A stretch of 64,000 nt of DNA from Nostoc paludosum FACHB-159 (GCF_014698835.1 NZ_JACJTU010000020.1:87058-151057), one strand, 5' to 3'; shown: positions 25,254 through 34,499, counted from the stretch's first letter. A program made the numbers and translations. The notes: a model not told the origin generated them from the sequence alone.

Positions 25254-27524
25254 CTATCTTTTTGCCTCATCCTTGGGAGGATTTGGCGGACACCAAAAAA
25301 GGTTTTTGCTGGAGATGCCAAGAGATTGCAAAATTCCCCGCATCACCTGTGTGCAGTACATCCAGTGTCCTAAATCGTCATACATGCGATCGGGATTAAA
25401 TTCTACGTTGTAATGCAGCACATGGGGAAGGTCTAAAAATTCGTCCGAGGATTGGGGAGAAAGCAGCAGCAGGTGAAATGGCTTTCCCTGGGAATTTTTT
25501 TGCAGCTTATTGACTAAATCCATCGCACCACTGCGATCGGCAATGCCTGTGCGGACGAAAATTACTTTATCGCAGTTTTGTATTGTGTACCAAAACCTTT
25601 CTGAGCGTGCGCTGTAGCGAAGGCGCATCCGTTCGTGGACGGGAGACATATCGTTTACAGGGTCGTCTGTGTCCTCGACTTCATGGGCAAAGGATAAACT
25701 CGACCATTTACTGTGGTAGATTCTGTGTTCATCTGGATTGTAATGCAAAAAGGCAGGATTCCACATGTCATAAAAACGGTTTTCGATGATATCCGCGATG
25801 TCTGCAATCTTGGTGGTACGCGTTAAATCAAAGGGAAAGGCGGGGCCGTCATACTCCATTTTATATAGCATCATCCTGACGGCACAGCGATCGCCCAATG
25901 GCAGAATCGCAACTCGACTAATATCTGATAATTTACATTTATATTGGAACAGCACCGCTGACTTTGGTGGTGCTTTTACCCGGCTTTCCAGCCCCTTGTT
26001 GCCAATCATCATGGTACGGAAGGGAATGTCGGGATGCAGCGGATCTTCATAGACACCGGGAGGCACAGCTTTGAATGCTAGGCGAATCTCCTGCCACATG
26101 GGATGGATGTTGTACTCGTTGTCTGATTCGTTAATCACCCAGAGATGGCGTTCGTCGGCTTGTAAAATTCCCAAATGCCCGTCATAAAATAATAGATTTG
26201 AGTTATTGGGCGAAAACAGATTGAAGGCGGCGCTGTATTCTAAATCTGCACCGGGGGGGATGTCCACTGTGGTGGCGATCGCTCTATCTTCTTGGACGGC
26301 AAAGAACGGCAGTGTCTCTGGTTGAGCAGACTTGGCAATGTAGATACCAGGGAACAATCCTGCCTTGTTTTTCAGTGCAGTTTGGAGTTGTTCCCAATAG
26401 GGAGCTATGGTGTAGGTATATTGCGATGGATTGACAATCCGCAAACGCTTCTCTTCAATACAGCTAGAGACATAAAACCCTGCATTGTCAAGGTAGACGA
26501 TGACTTCATTTGGCTGCTGGAAGCGTTGTTTTTCTTTTGCCAATTCGCTTTTGTCGATGGCAAACAAGTCTAGATTGATGGACTCATACATCAGGCGGTG
26601 ACCGACGGTGTTGGGGTGAGCCGGATCGAAGGATATCCCATCTTTCCACCGTCCCTGACCATTATCCAATGCTGCCAACCAATCGAGTACAGGAACGCCC
26701 CAATTCAACATTCGGTTGTGTGTGTCCTTTAAGAGCCAGTGATGTTCCGGGGAATAATCGTTATTAGGATAAACTCCGCCGAGAATCGGGCGTGCGCCGA
26801 TGTTCCGCGTCATTTTCACCAGCTGCTGTAAACCACTTTCAAACCGCCGCTGGATTGCCCGACGTTCGTGGGGAAGACAGTAGGCTAACCCTTCGTTACC
26901 CAAAGACAAAGCAATAATTACGATATCTGGTTTTTCTGGTATGACGACTGAGGCAAATCGATTGATTGTTCTGGTGACATTGGCCCCGACTTCGGACACG
27001 TTTGTGAGTTCATGTCCATATTTTTCCTGCAAAGCCTGTGCTAATAGCCAAGTCCAACCTCTTAGGAGCCAAGCTTTATAACCTAAGGCAACAGAACTGC
27101 CGATGACTACGATTTTCAGCTGCTGGGATTCTTCCTTTGGGGGCATCGTGGCAGTAGGTTCTTCAATAAAATATCCAAAGGGATAAGGCTGCAAATAACC
27201 GAATGCGCCATCATCCACAACAATTGTTTTGGACTGATTTTGAGGTTCAATTGGTAGCCAGCGGTTCAGTCCGAAAGCTTCCCAGCGGATACTGCCGTTG
27301 GAGTCGATACGCACATACTTATATTCAACTGTCTGGGTATTGCCTGACTCCAAAGACGGCGCAAAGTTGATTTCTGTATCTGTCCACCATAAAGGATAGC
27401 GATCGGGACTTGTACGGAGAGGGACACATTTTTTGATATCCCACAGCCCCAACTCCACAGTAGAACCTACAATACCGATGAATTCACCAGTTTGAGTAGA
27501 TGCACTGATCTGGAATCGATACAT
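25254..27524 (-). CDS. Three-part protein: CBM20-like, SGNH hydrolase, DUF1796-like
   Basis: A 756-residue protein without a signal peptide. Residues 1-105 look like a starch-binding CBM20 domain (GEFIGIVGSTVELGLWD; YKYVRIDSNGSIRWE). About 135-330 is an SGNH/GDSL hydrolase: IGSSVALGYKAW carries the presumed nucleophile Ser144 (GSS instead of GDS), EVGANVTRT the oxyanion Gly, LSLGNEG the third block and FDPAHPNTVGH the Asp-His pair. After a middle region with two related segments (VYLDNAGFYV..., FYDGHLGILQ...), the last 220 residues open LPLGDRCAVRMMLYK and contain FPFDLTRT. That fits DUF1796, a putative papain-like cysteine peptidase family (Cys in GDRC, later His). Inference: a cytosolic enzyme acting on or near glycogen. 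Domain calls are by eye. Confidence 0.8.
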   Translation of the reverse strand: MYRFQISASTQTGEFIGIVGSTVELGLWDIKKCVPLRTSPDRYPLWWTDTEINFAPSLESGNTQTVEYKYVRIDSNGSIRWEAFGLNRWLPIEPQNQSKTIVVDDGAFGYLQPYPFGYFIEEPTATMPPKEESQQLKIVVIGSSVALGYKAWLLRGWTWLLAQALQEKYGHELTNVSEVGANVTRTINRFASVVIPEKPDIVIIALSLGNEGLAYCLPHERRAIQRRFESGLQQLVKMTRNIGARPILGGVYPNNDYSPEHHWLLKDTHNRMLNWGVPVLDWLAALDNGQGRWKDGISFDPAHPNTVGHRLMYESINLDLFAIDKSELAKEKQRFQQPNEVIVYLDNAGFYVSSCIEEKRLRIVNPSQYTYTIAPYWEQLQTALKNKAGLFPGIYIAKSAQPETLPFFAVQEDRAIATTVDIPPGADLEYSAAFNLFSPNNSNLLFYDGHLGILQADERHLWVINESDNEYNIHPMWQEIRLAFKAVPPGVYEDPLHPDIPFRTMMIGNKGLESRVKAPPKSAVLFQYKCKLSDISRVAILPLGDRCAVRMMLYKMEYDGPAFPFDLTRTTKIADIADIIENRFYDMWNPAFLHYNPDEHRIYHSKWSSLSFAHEVEDTDDPVNDMSPVHERMRLRYSARSERFWYTIQNCDKVIFVRTGIADRSGAMDLVNKLQKNSQGKPFHLLLLSPQSSDEFLDLPHVLHYNVEFNPDRMYDDLGHWMYCTQVMRGILQSLGISSKNLFWCPPNPPKDEAKR

Positions 27525-27889
27525 AAGTTTTTCCCTGATTTAAATATTACGATACCAGATCGAAAAGCTGAATCCTGAAAACTACCTTGACAATATCATA
27601 TAGAAATTTTGAGAGCAATTGTGAATTCCAAAATTCAGATGTACTATGCTCTGATTTTATTGTTACTATATTTTATCGGATATATTCAAGATATTACCAT
27701 AGTTTTAGATAGTATTATCTTCGCTTTATCGCTGATGATAACTATAAAATGGTTTTTGTTTAATTAGAAGTAAAGCTATCTTTAATGAAAGGTAAAATGT
27801 GGCGATTGCCATCCAGCAGATTTCAAACCCAGTCCCCAGCTTTCAGTCACTTTATAGTTCTGGATTCTCAATTCTGCTGTATTTATTTA
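27525..27889. other. AT-rich intergenic region
   Basis: No gene, RNA or strong repeat recognised between the start of the CBM20-SGNH protein gene and the remnant downstream. Presumably holds the promoter of the former on the minus strand. Confidence 0.5.
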
Positions 27890-28385
27890 TCATTCCGAAT
27901 CAAGTCTTCCTAACAGTTCTTCACGGGATAAATTAGGTAATTCCAGTAAAACTCTAGCAAAGTAATCTGCTGGTAACTGCAAGAAACTATCGATGACTTT
28001 TGCAAAGTTTTCACCTACAGAACCAAATCTGAATTTAAACAGATTTTCCAGAAGTTGGCGTCGTTCCTGCTGTATTCCTTGCTGTACTGTGTTCCCATTG
28101 TTGATAAGCTTGCGACAAATTCATAATTAGTTCCTGGTCTTCGCCCGTGAAATTTTGTTGTTGAACTAGAACTATCCGCCAATTAGTAATCAATTTGAGA
28201 GCATTTTCTCGCAAAAGGTTGTTTTCTGGGAGTGCCAATAATTCGCTAACAGCTTGGGGTTGTGTTTCACCTTTGCCTAAAATCCTGAATCGCACGATTA
28301 TTTTGTAATCACAAATACAAAACCCATTTTTTTCTAATAGGATAGCTTGTATAGATTGCCTCATGAGGCCTTCTAACAATCGCAA
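27890..28385 (-). pseudogene. Rpn/PD-(D/E)XK transposase-related remnant, frameshifted
   Basis: The minus strand encodes a piece containing SELLALPENNLLRENALKL and ELIMNLSQAYQQWE, ending prematurely at about 28038. In another frame the expected continuation is intact: GIQQERRQLLENLFKFRFGS, then FLQLPADYFARVL and LSREELLGRLDSE to a stop at 27890. Joining the two frames near 28090 restores the C-terminal half seen in cyanobacterial Rpn-like nuclease/transposase-associated proteins. The N-terminal catalytic half is absent. So this is both truncated and frameshifted. Confidence 0.7.
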
Positions 28386-28386
28386 A

Positions 28387-28500
28387 CTATTGTGACTCTG
28401 ACTCCACGGCTCCTAAAACCTTCAGCGTTTCCCGTTGTGCTGCCGTTAAACCTGTAACACCAGTAATATTCATGCTTTCGTAGAGGCGATCGGCTCGAAG
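28387..28500 (-). pseudogene. C-terminal tail of a pentapeptide-repeat protein
   Basis: The minus strand reads LRADRLYESMNITGVTGLTA then AQRETLKVLGAVESESQ and a stop at 28387-28389. The ITGVTGLTxAQRxTLKxLGA string is the usual end of many cyanobacterial pentapeptide-repeat proteins. No upstream repeats remain: the fragment ends at the insertion sequence boundary. The parental gene was therefore cut off, with the rest lost or displaced. Confidence 0.65.
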
Positions 28501-28514
28501 AGTTCTGATACACT

Positions 28515-29612
28515 AGAACTCTTGCATAAATATTTTTTGATAAAATAAAGGCTTATCTATTTCTCTGCCAGAGTAAGTTCAAATAGCCAGAAAATACCAA
28601 ATTTTTCATATTAAGTGATGTTCAAGAATACCAAACCAAAAATTTGATATAGTTAATTGATTCAGCAATTAGTTAATCACTGAATTATCATTATTAATTT
28701 TGTTTTACTTTAAGCTTTTAAAGCTAATTCATAATTGTAGATTCCGGCAATCAAATTAGACCTTAAACCAAATCTGCGATGACGATTACGATATTGATTA
28801 GATAAAATATTGAAAATCTTTAGACGACGTTTAACGTGTTCGACAACGATTCTTAATCGATTCAGTTCTCGGTTATATTCCCTCTGTTGTTTAGCTAACT
28901 TTTTTCCTTTTGGTTTCTTAATCGGTGTTTCACTTAATTTATGAATTTTGGCAATCCCTTGATACCCTTTATCCGCTATAACTTTTAGTAATTCACCAAA
29001 CCTGACACCACTGGTCTTAAATAATCGAAAATCATGGATTCTTCCTTTACCATGACCTAAACAGATGATTTGGCTTGTTTTTTGGTGAATAACTAATTGG
29101 GTTTTTAAAGTATGTTCTCCAGCTTTACCGCTAAAAAATTTCTTTTGACCTCTCTTGGGTCTTTCAATTGGGCTTTCAGTCACATCCATCACAACTAAAT
29201 CTTCTTGTGATGGCATCTTTAAGAGTTCTTTCTTTCCTGGTAAGCTAAACTTTCTTGAACTAATTAAAATGTTTTCAATTTTATATACTGTTCGACATAC
29301 TGCGGATTCTGAAAGCCCCCAATCTAATCCAATATGATAATAAGTACGGTATTCTCTCCAATACTGAATCACCATTAAAACTTGGTCTTCAATAGTTAAT
29401 TTAGGACGGCGACCAGGCTTCTTCTTTTTTTGAGCATCAGCTTTAACTATATCAACCATTAATTCAAAGGTTTTACGGCTCACTCCAGTCCCGAAGCTGA
29501 AATTTTTTTGCAGTAAGCTGTTTGGCGTTCTCTATTTTCACTGCTCCTCAAAATCCTAATCGCAAATTGCCAAACTTTTAATCATACCACAAATCACTTT
29601 TGCAAGAGTTCT
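28515..29612. mobile_element. IS5-family insertion sequence, about 1.1 kb
   Basis: Terminal inverted repeats are AGAACTCTTGCA at 28515-28526 and its complement TGCAAGAGTTCT at 29601-29612, with a further A-rich match inside. One transposase gene is read on the minus strand. No clear target duplication is visible. A 12-bp direct copy, AAGAGTTCTGAT, lies just outside the left end (28498-28509) and spans the right end (29604-29615). Left-flank and left-end sequences therefore form an inverted pair, suggesting a remnant of an earlier copy next to this one. A related terminal sequence occurs at 36106. Confidence 0.85.
28710..29483 (-). CDS. IS5-family DDE transposase, possibly frameshifted at its start
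   Basis: A 257-residue frame from GTG at 29483 with a helical DNA-binding part (KPGRRPKLTIEDQVLMVIQY, LSESAVCRTVYKIE) and a DDE core (VVMDVTESPIERP; HDFRLFK; VIADKGYQG; RLRIVVEHVKRRLK). This fits IS5-type DDE_Tnp_4 enzymes. In a second frame just upstream, GTG at about 29541 begins MKIENAKQLTAKKFQLR. Removing one G from CGGG near 29498 joins this to TGVSRKTFELMV, a typical N-terminus for the family. The present copy thus has either a one-base frameshift, use of the internal start, or slippage at the A7 run between 29510 and 29520. Its activity is uncertain. Confidence 0.85.
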   Translation of the reverse strand: MSRKTFELMVDIVKADAQKKKKPGRRPKLTIEDQVLMVIQYWREYRTYYHIGLDWGLSESAVCRTVYKIENILISSRKFSLPGKKELLKMPSQEDLVVMDVTESPIERPKRGQKKFFSGKAGEHTLKTQLVIHQKTSQIICLGHGKGRIHDFRLFKTSGVRFGELLKVIADKGYQGIAKIHKLSETPIKKPKGKKLAKQQREYNRELNRLRIVVEHVKRRLKIFNILSNQYRNRHRRFGLRSNLIAGIYNYELALKA

Positions 29613-29694
29613 GATGTTAATCTCTCATGTTTTCCGGAAATTAAGAGGTAATGTCAGAAAAACTAAATAAAATGACTTACTGAGTAACCAGGTC

Positions 29695-31416
29695 ATGATC
29701 AACCACATCATTGGTAAATTATTACAAGGGCGTTACCAAATTGTCCAAAGCCTGGGTGCAGGGGTGTTTGGACAAACATACATTGCCCTAGATGTAGATT
29801 ACCCAGACAATGCCAAATGCGTAGTTAAACAGATCAAAGCTAGTAGTTTTGAATCCAACTACTTGGACACACTGAGGCTATTGTTTTTAACTGAAACTGA
29901 AACTCTCAAGCTTTTAGGAAGCCATCAGCAAATTCCTGAATTCATCGCCTGCTTTGAAGAAAACAAGCGATTTTATTTGGTGCAAGAGTATATTGAAGGA
30001 CATGCTCTCACTGCGGAATTACCCATTAATCAAGAATGGGGGTCTGTGTGGAGTGAAAGGGAAGTTGTAGAATTTTTATTAGATGTCTTAGGTATTCTAG
30101 AATTTGTTCACTCTCAAGGTGTTATTCATTGCGATATCAAACCAGAAAATTTAATTAGACGTGCTGCTGATGGCAAGTTAGTTTTAATTGATTTTGGCTC
30201 AATTCAATCGATTGATTTTGGTATAGGTGCAGAATTGCCTATCCATAGAATTCCTGTGACTTCATTGGGATATATACCACCAGAACAATTTATTGGCGAA
30301 ACACAACCCAACAGCGATATTTATGCTTTGGGAATGATTGCTATCCAAGCTTTAACAGGGCTAGAACCACTACAATTAAAAGCCGATCCTTATACTAATG
30401 AGATTATTTGGCGTTCTCAAAATACGCCAGTTAATGATTATTTAGCTGCTGTTCTCAGCCAAATGATCCGCTACGATTACCAAAAACGTTTTCAATCTGC
30501 GGGTGAAGTTCTGCGGGTTCTCAAACAAATGATCTGGGAACCTCAGCCAAAACAAATATTAACACCAGATATTGAAGATGAGAAATCCCAGAATCCTGTT
30601 TCTGGAAAATTATCGCCCTTATTTACAGGAATGAAAGTTGGGCTAGCAGCTAATTCTTTGTTGATGGGAGTTGGTGTATATTCTTTAGTTAATACTTCAC
30701 CTGCATACTCAGAAACAGAGACTTTATCTCAAGCAAAAAAAGAATATCAAGCAGGGGATTTGCAAGAAGCGATCGCACTAGTTAAATCAATTCCCTCCCA
30801 CAGCAATATTTATCCAGAAGCTCAAGCCACAATCGAAGGATGGCAAGAGCAATGGCAAGTCGCTGCACAACAATATCAATTAGCTTTAGCAGCGTCTTAT
30901 GAAGGTAAATGGTCAGATGTTATTGATGCGGGTCGTCAAGTTCCAGATATTTTATATTGGCGAAATAAAACAGATAAATTAGTTCAAAAAGCATATATAA
31001 ATATTGAAGCACAAACCGAAGATTTATTAGCTAAAGCTTATGAAAGTGCCAGTATAAAAGATTTTTCTACAGCATTAAGATATTTGCGACAAATTCCTAA
31101 AGAAAGTTCTGCTGGTGCTATAGTTCAAGACAAGTTAGCTGAATATAATCGCAAGCGCCAAATCAGAGCAGCTTACTTTTTAAATAAAGCTTACAGTCAA
31201 GCATCTTTTGGTAATTTTGATAGTGCTGTCAAGTTACTGAAAAATATTCCTAGTGATGCTTTAGTTTATGCTGAAGCTCAAGTCAAATTAAATGAATATA
31301 CTCAGAAAAAGATAGCTTCTGCAAAAAGAAAAAATTTCTCTCTCTCTAGAAATTCAGCTACTAAAATTCAATATTTTCAGTTAGAAAATCAACTGCAACA
31401 GTTAAATATTCGCTAG
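29695..31416 (+). CDS. Ser/Thr protein kinase with HCD catalytic loop
   Basis: A 573-residue Hanks-type kinase. Seen: the glycine loop GAGVFGQTY (21-29), Lys45 in CVVKQIK, the catalytic loop HCDIKPENLI (145-154), DFGS (166-169) and YIPPEQF in the activation segment. The loop has Cys in place of the usual Arg (HRD to HCD), so it is a non-RD kinase, probably active without activation-loop phosphorylation. A hydrophobic segment (about 308-330, MKVGLAANSLLMGVGVYSLV) should anchor it. The outer part has helical repeats of about 60 residues (YQAGDLQEAIALVKSIPSH; KDFSTALRYLRQIPKE; GNFDSAVKLLKNIPSD). It is convergent with another kinase, with a perfect hairpin between them. Confidence 0.9.
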   Translation: MINHIIGKLLQGRYQIVQSLGAGVFGQTYIALDVDYPDNAKCVVKQIKASSFESNYLDTLRLLFLTETETLKLLGSHQQIPEFIACFEENKRFYLVQEYIEGHALTAELPINQEWGSVWSEREVVEFLLDVLGILEFVHSQGVIHCDIKPENLIRRAADGKLVLIDFGSIQSIDFGIGAELPIHRIPVTSLGYIPPEQFIGETQPNSDIYALGMIAIQALTGLEPLQLKADPYTNEIIWRSQNTPVNDYLAAVLSQMIRYDYQKRFQSAGEVLRVLKQMIWEPQPKQILTPDIEDEKSQNPVSGKLSPLFTGMKVGLAANSLLMGVGVYSLVNTSPAYSETETLSQAKKEYQAGDLQEAIALVKSIPSHSNIYPEAQATIEGWQEQWQVAAQQYQLALAASYEGKWSDVIDAGRQVPDILYWRNKTDKLVQKAYINIEAQTEDLLAKAYESASIKDFSTALRYLRQIPKESSAGAIVQDKLAEYNRKRQIRAAYFLNKAYSQASFGNFDSAVKLLKNIPSDALVYAEAQVKLNEYTQKKIASAKRKNFSLSRNSATKIQYFQLENQLQQLNIR

Positions 31417-31461
31417 TGAGAGTAATTTAATCAACAAAAATCGGTAGACGAATGGGGGATA

Positions 31462-31486
31462 AGAGACGTTGCATTGCAACGTCTCT
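31462..31486. terminator. Perfect palindromic hairpin between convergent kinase genes
   Basis: AGAGACGTTGCA (31462-31473), one base, then its exact complement TGCAACGTCTCT (31475-31486). It sits midway between the ends of two convergent genes, so it may stop or protect transcripts from both sides. A near-identical copy lies at 58928-58956, showing that this is a dispersed repeat. Confidence 0.6.
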
Positions 31487-31502
31487 ACATCTGTAGCCCT
31501 AA

Positions 31503-33632
31503 CTAGGGTGTCGTCTGTGGTGGATTAGTGGAATTAGGAGTTGGGAGAATTGGCACAATTACAGGCTTTGATTTTTGGCTTTCTAGTTGAATTTGGGCTT
31601 GGTCGCGGGCGTTTATTGCTTGTTGGTAATTAGGCTTATATTTTATTGCTCGATTGTAAGAAACGATCGCATCTTGATAGCGTTGCAAATTGAATAGAGC
31701 ATTGCCTTTACTATACCAGCTTTCGTAATGGTCTGGTTTATAGCGAACTGCTCTATCATAAGATGCGATCGCGTCTTCGTATTTTTGCAAAATATATTGT
31801 GAATTTCCCAAGTTATACCAAAGTTGATAATCGTTTTTCTTAAAATTTGCTGCTTTATTATAAGATTCTATTGCAGCATCATAACGTTGGGTTTGATGCA
31901 TTGACCAGCCTATATTATACCATGCTTGATAGTTGCTGGGATTATATTTAATTACTTGGTTAAAAGATTCAATTGCTTCTGGGTAACGTTGTAAATTCAT
32001 GAGGGTATTACCTCTAGACAACCAAGCTTGATAAAAATTTGGCTTGTATTGCACTGCCTTATCATAAGCTGTAAACGCATCTTTATAGCGTTGTAAATTT
32101 ACCAAAGCATTCCCCCAATTGTACCAAGCTGACACGTAATCTGGTTTGAATTCAACAGCCTTTTCATAAGCAGCGATCGCCTCATTGTATCGTTTGAGAT
32201 TTTGTAAAGCTAATCCTTTTTTGTACCATGCTTCAAAATCATCTGCTTTCAATTCCAATGCTTTTTGATAAGATTCAATTGCCTGGTCATATTGTTTTAA
32301 ATTACCTAAAGCATCTCCTTTGGCATTCCAGACTTGGGGATTTTGACTATTTAATTCTAAAGCTTTGTTAAAAGAAGCGATCGCTTCTTGATATCGTTGT
32401 AAATTGTCAAAAGCCAAACCTCGTCCAACCCAAGCTTCTAAATAATCTGGCTTGATTTGAATTGCTTTGTCGTATGCTGCTAAAGCATCTTTATATTTTT
32501 TCAATTGCGAAAGGGTTTTGCCTTGACCATTCCACGCTTGAGCGTAATCTGGTCTAATATTAACTGCTTTTTCATATACTGCTAACGCTTCTTGATAACG
32601 TTGCAAATCAAAAAGTGTATTTCCTTGTTTAGATAATTCTATGGCATTCTTAGAATTAACGTGGTTCAAAATCAATATCGATCCTACTCCAGCCACCCCA
32701 AACAAAAAGATTGCTAATACCAACTTACCCAATAAACCTTTTTTCTGTTGAGTTTTTTTTATCTTATTTGGTGGTGAAATAGGAGTTAATGCTATTGTTT
32801 CAGCCGGGGGTTGTGATAATTCTTGCAGCGCTTTTAATGCCACCGTTGCCGAAGGGTAGCGTTGTCGAAAATCATAGCGCACCATTCTATCTAAAAATTG
32901 AGCAAATTCTGGCGTTACCGTCGTTTTATCCTGCCAGACAATTTCATTAGTATCGGGATCTTTGACTATTTCTTCAGAAGATAATCCAGTCAGAGCTTGA
33001 ATAGCAATTATCCCTGTAGCATAGATATCACTGCTTAATTTTGGCGTACCATGAGCTTGTTCCCCAGGAATATATCCAGGTGTACCAATAGCAACGGTAC
33101 ATTGAGTTGAAGCTTGGGGAGTAATAATTTGGGTAGCAATTTGTTTAACTGCACCAAAATCAATTAAGATTAACTTGCCATCAGTATCCCGTCTGAGAAT
33201 ATTTCGAGGATTCACATCACGGTGAATTACATTCTGTTGATGGACAAATTCTAAAATTGTCAAAATTTCTTGTAGAAGTGAAACCACTTGGTCTTGACTC
33301 CAGGTTTTCCCTGGTATTAATTCTTCACTCAGGTCATGACCTTCAATTAATTCCTGTACGAGATAAAATTCGGCGTTTTCTTCAAAATAAGCTAAAAGTT
33401 GGGGAATGCGATCGTGAGTGCCTAATTTGTACAAAACTTGAGCTTCTGTATCAAATAAACGCCTCGCCGTTTCCAAAGTTACTGGGTCATCTGCTTGGGG
33501 CTTGAGTTTCTTGACCACACATTGAGGCGAACCAGGTAATTGAGTATCATAAGCAACAAAAGTTTCACCAAAACCCCCACCTCCCAAGTTACTAATAATT
33601 TGGTATCTTCCAACAAGTGTGTTTCCCAACAT
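31503..33632 (-). CDS. Ser/Thr protein kinase with ten TPR repeats
   Basis: A Hanks-type kinase with a C-terminal TPR array. From the ATG at 33632 (MLGNTLVGRYQII) it has 709 residues; the frame extends 20 codons further upstream, but that leader is atypical. Seen: GGGGFGETF, CVVKKLK, the catalytic loop HRDVNPRN, DFGAVKQ and GTPGYIPGEQ. In the loop the lysine two residues after the catalytic Asp (HRDxKPxN), which contacts the ATP gamma-phosphate, is Asn; activity could be reduced. A transmembrane helix (LGKLVLAIFLFGVAGVGSIL) is followed by ten TPR units, most ending in YKPxxYxAW-like strings, facing the periplasm or lumen. A Pro/Thr-rich tail ends the protein. Confidence 0.9.
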   Translation of the reverse strand: MLGNTLVGRYQIISNLGGGGFGETFVAYDTQLPGSPQCVVKKLKPQADDPVTLETARRLFDTEAQVLYKLGTHDRIPQLLAYFEENAEFYLVQELIEGHDLSEELIPGKTWSQDQVVSLLQEILTILEFVHQQNVIHRDVNPRNILRRDTDGKLILIDFGAVKQIATQIITPQASTQCTVAIGTPGYIPGEQAHGTPKLSSDIYATGIIAIQALTGLSSEEIVKDPDTNEIVWQDKTTVTPEFAQFLDRMVRYDFRQRYPSATVALKALQELSQPPAETIALTPISPPNKIKKTQQKKGLLGKLVLAIFLFGVAGVGSILILNHVNSKNAIELSKQGNTLFDLQRYQEALAVYEKAVNIRPDYAQAWNGQGKTLSQLKKYKDALAAYDKAIQIKPDYLEAWVGRGLAFDNLQRYQEAIASFNKALELNSQNPQVWNAKGDALGNLKQYDQAIESYQKALELKADDFEAWYKKGLALQNLKRYNEAIAAYEKAVEFKPDYVSAWYNWGNALVNLQRYKDAFTAYDKAVQYKPNFYQAWLSRGNTLMNLQRYPEAIESFNQVIKYNPSNYQAWYNIGWSMHQTQRYDAAIESYNKAANFKKNDYQLWYNLGNSQYILQKYEDAIASYDRAVRYKPDHYESWYSKGNALFNLQRYQDAIVSYNRAIKYKPNYQQAINARDQAQIQLESQKSKPVIVPILPTPNSTNPPQTTP

Positions 33633-33791
33633 CTCGTTTGCCCAGTATAAGTGCAATCTGATTTCGATTTTGCCACAGGTTAAGGGAAACATGGGGAGAT
33701 GGGGAATTGACAGTTATCAGTTAACTGTCCACTGTTTACTACCCAATGCCCCATGCCCAATGCCCCATGCCCATTGACTAATAACTAATTT

Positions 33792-34499
33792 ATGATTCCT
33801 ATTAGTGATAATGTTCGTTGTTGCAATAAGCCGATAATTAATTATTGGCTTATTGGCATTAATATTGCCGTGTTTTTATGGGAACTGAAACTAGAATTTA
33901 GCGATGAATTGGGCTATTTTGTCAATAGTTGGGGATTGATTCCTGCCCAGATTAGTGGGGCAATTACAAATGCTATTTCTTTGAACTTTGCTGCTTGGAT
34001 AGTTGTGGTTTGGCGTATATTATCGCTAATTTTTAGCATATTTTTGCATGGAAGTTTTAGTCAAATATTGGGAAATTTGCTATTTTTATGGGTTTTTGGT
34101 AAGACTGTAGAAAATATTCTCGGACATAGGCGCTATCTAGGATTTTACATAGCGGCTGGCGTTGTGACGGGGGTGGCACAAATTTTAATTGAACCAAGTT
34201 TGAGAGTTCCATTGATTGGTGCGAATGGGGCGATCGCAGCTGTTTTAGGAACCTATATTATCAAGTTTCCTCAAGCGAAAATCTACTCAGTTTTGCCTTT
34301 GATAATTGTGTATATACCCCTGGAAATTCCAGCATTTTTATATATATTATGGTGGTTTTTTCAACAGCTATTTTATGGCATTGGTAGTTTAAATATTCCC
34401 CCTGTTGGTGTAAATCAATCTGGTATTATTTACTGGGGTCAGATTGTAGGATTGGTTTTTGGTGCAGGTTTCATGCGGTTTAGGGCGTTTACCAGGTGA
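33792..34499 (+). CDS. Rhomboid-fold membrane protein lacking catalytic residues
   Basis: A 235-residue polytopic protein of the rhomboid family. Seen: a first helix WLIGINIAVFLWEL, the helix-2 signature FLHGSFSQILGNLLFLWVFG (85-103), then KTVENILGHRRY. The helix-4 motif, normally GxSG, reads GANG with Asn145 for the nucleophile Ser. The helix-6 histidine is replaced (YWGQIVGLVFGAG, Gln217). Family knowledge: both residues form the catalytic dyad, so this should not be a protease. Rhomboid pseudoproteases elsewhere bind or route membrane proteins. It is divergent from the TPR kinase by 160 bp. Alternative: a sequencing or assembly error is unlikely given two independent changes. Confidence 0.85.
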   Translation: MIPISDNVRCCNKPIINYWLIGINIAVFLWELKLEFSDELGYFVNSWGLIPAQISGAITNAISLNFAAWIVVVWRILSLIFSIFLHGSFSQILGNLLFLWVFGKTVENILGHRRYLGFYIAAGVVTGVAQILIEPSLRVPLIGANGAIAAVLGTYIIKFPQAKIYSVLPLIIVYIPLEIPAFLYILWWFFQQLFYGIGSLNIPPVGVNQSGIIYWGQIVGLVFGAGFMRFRAFTR

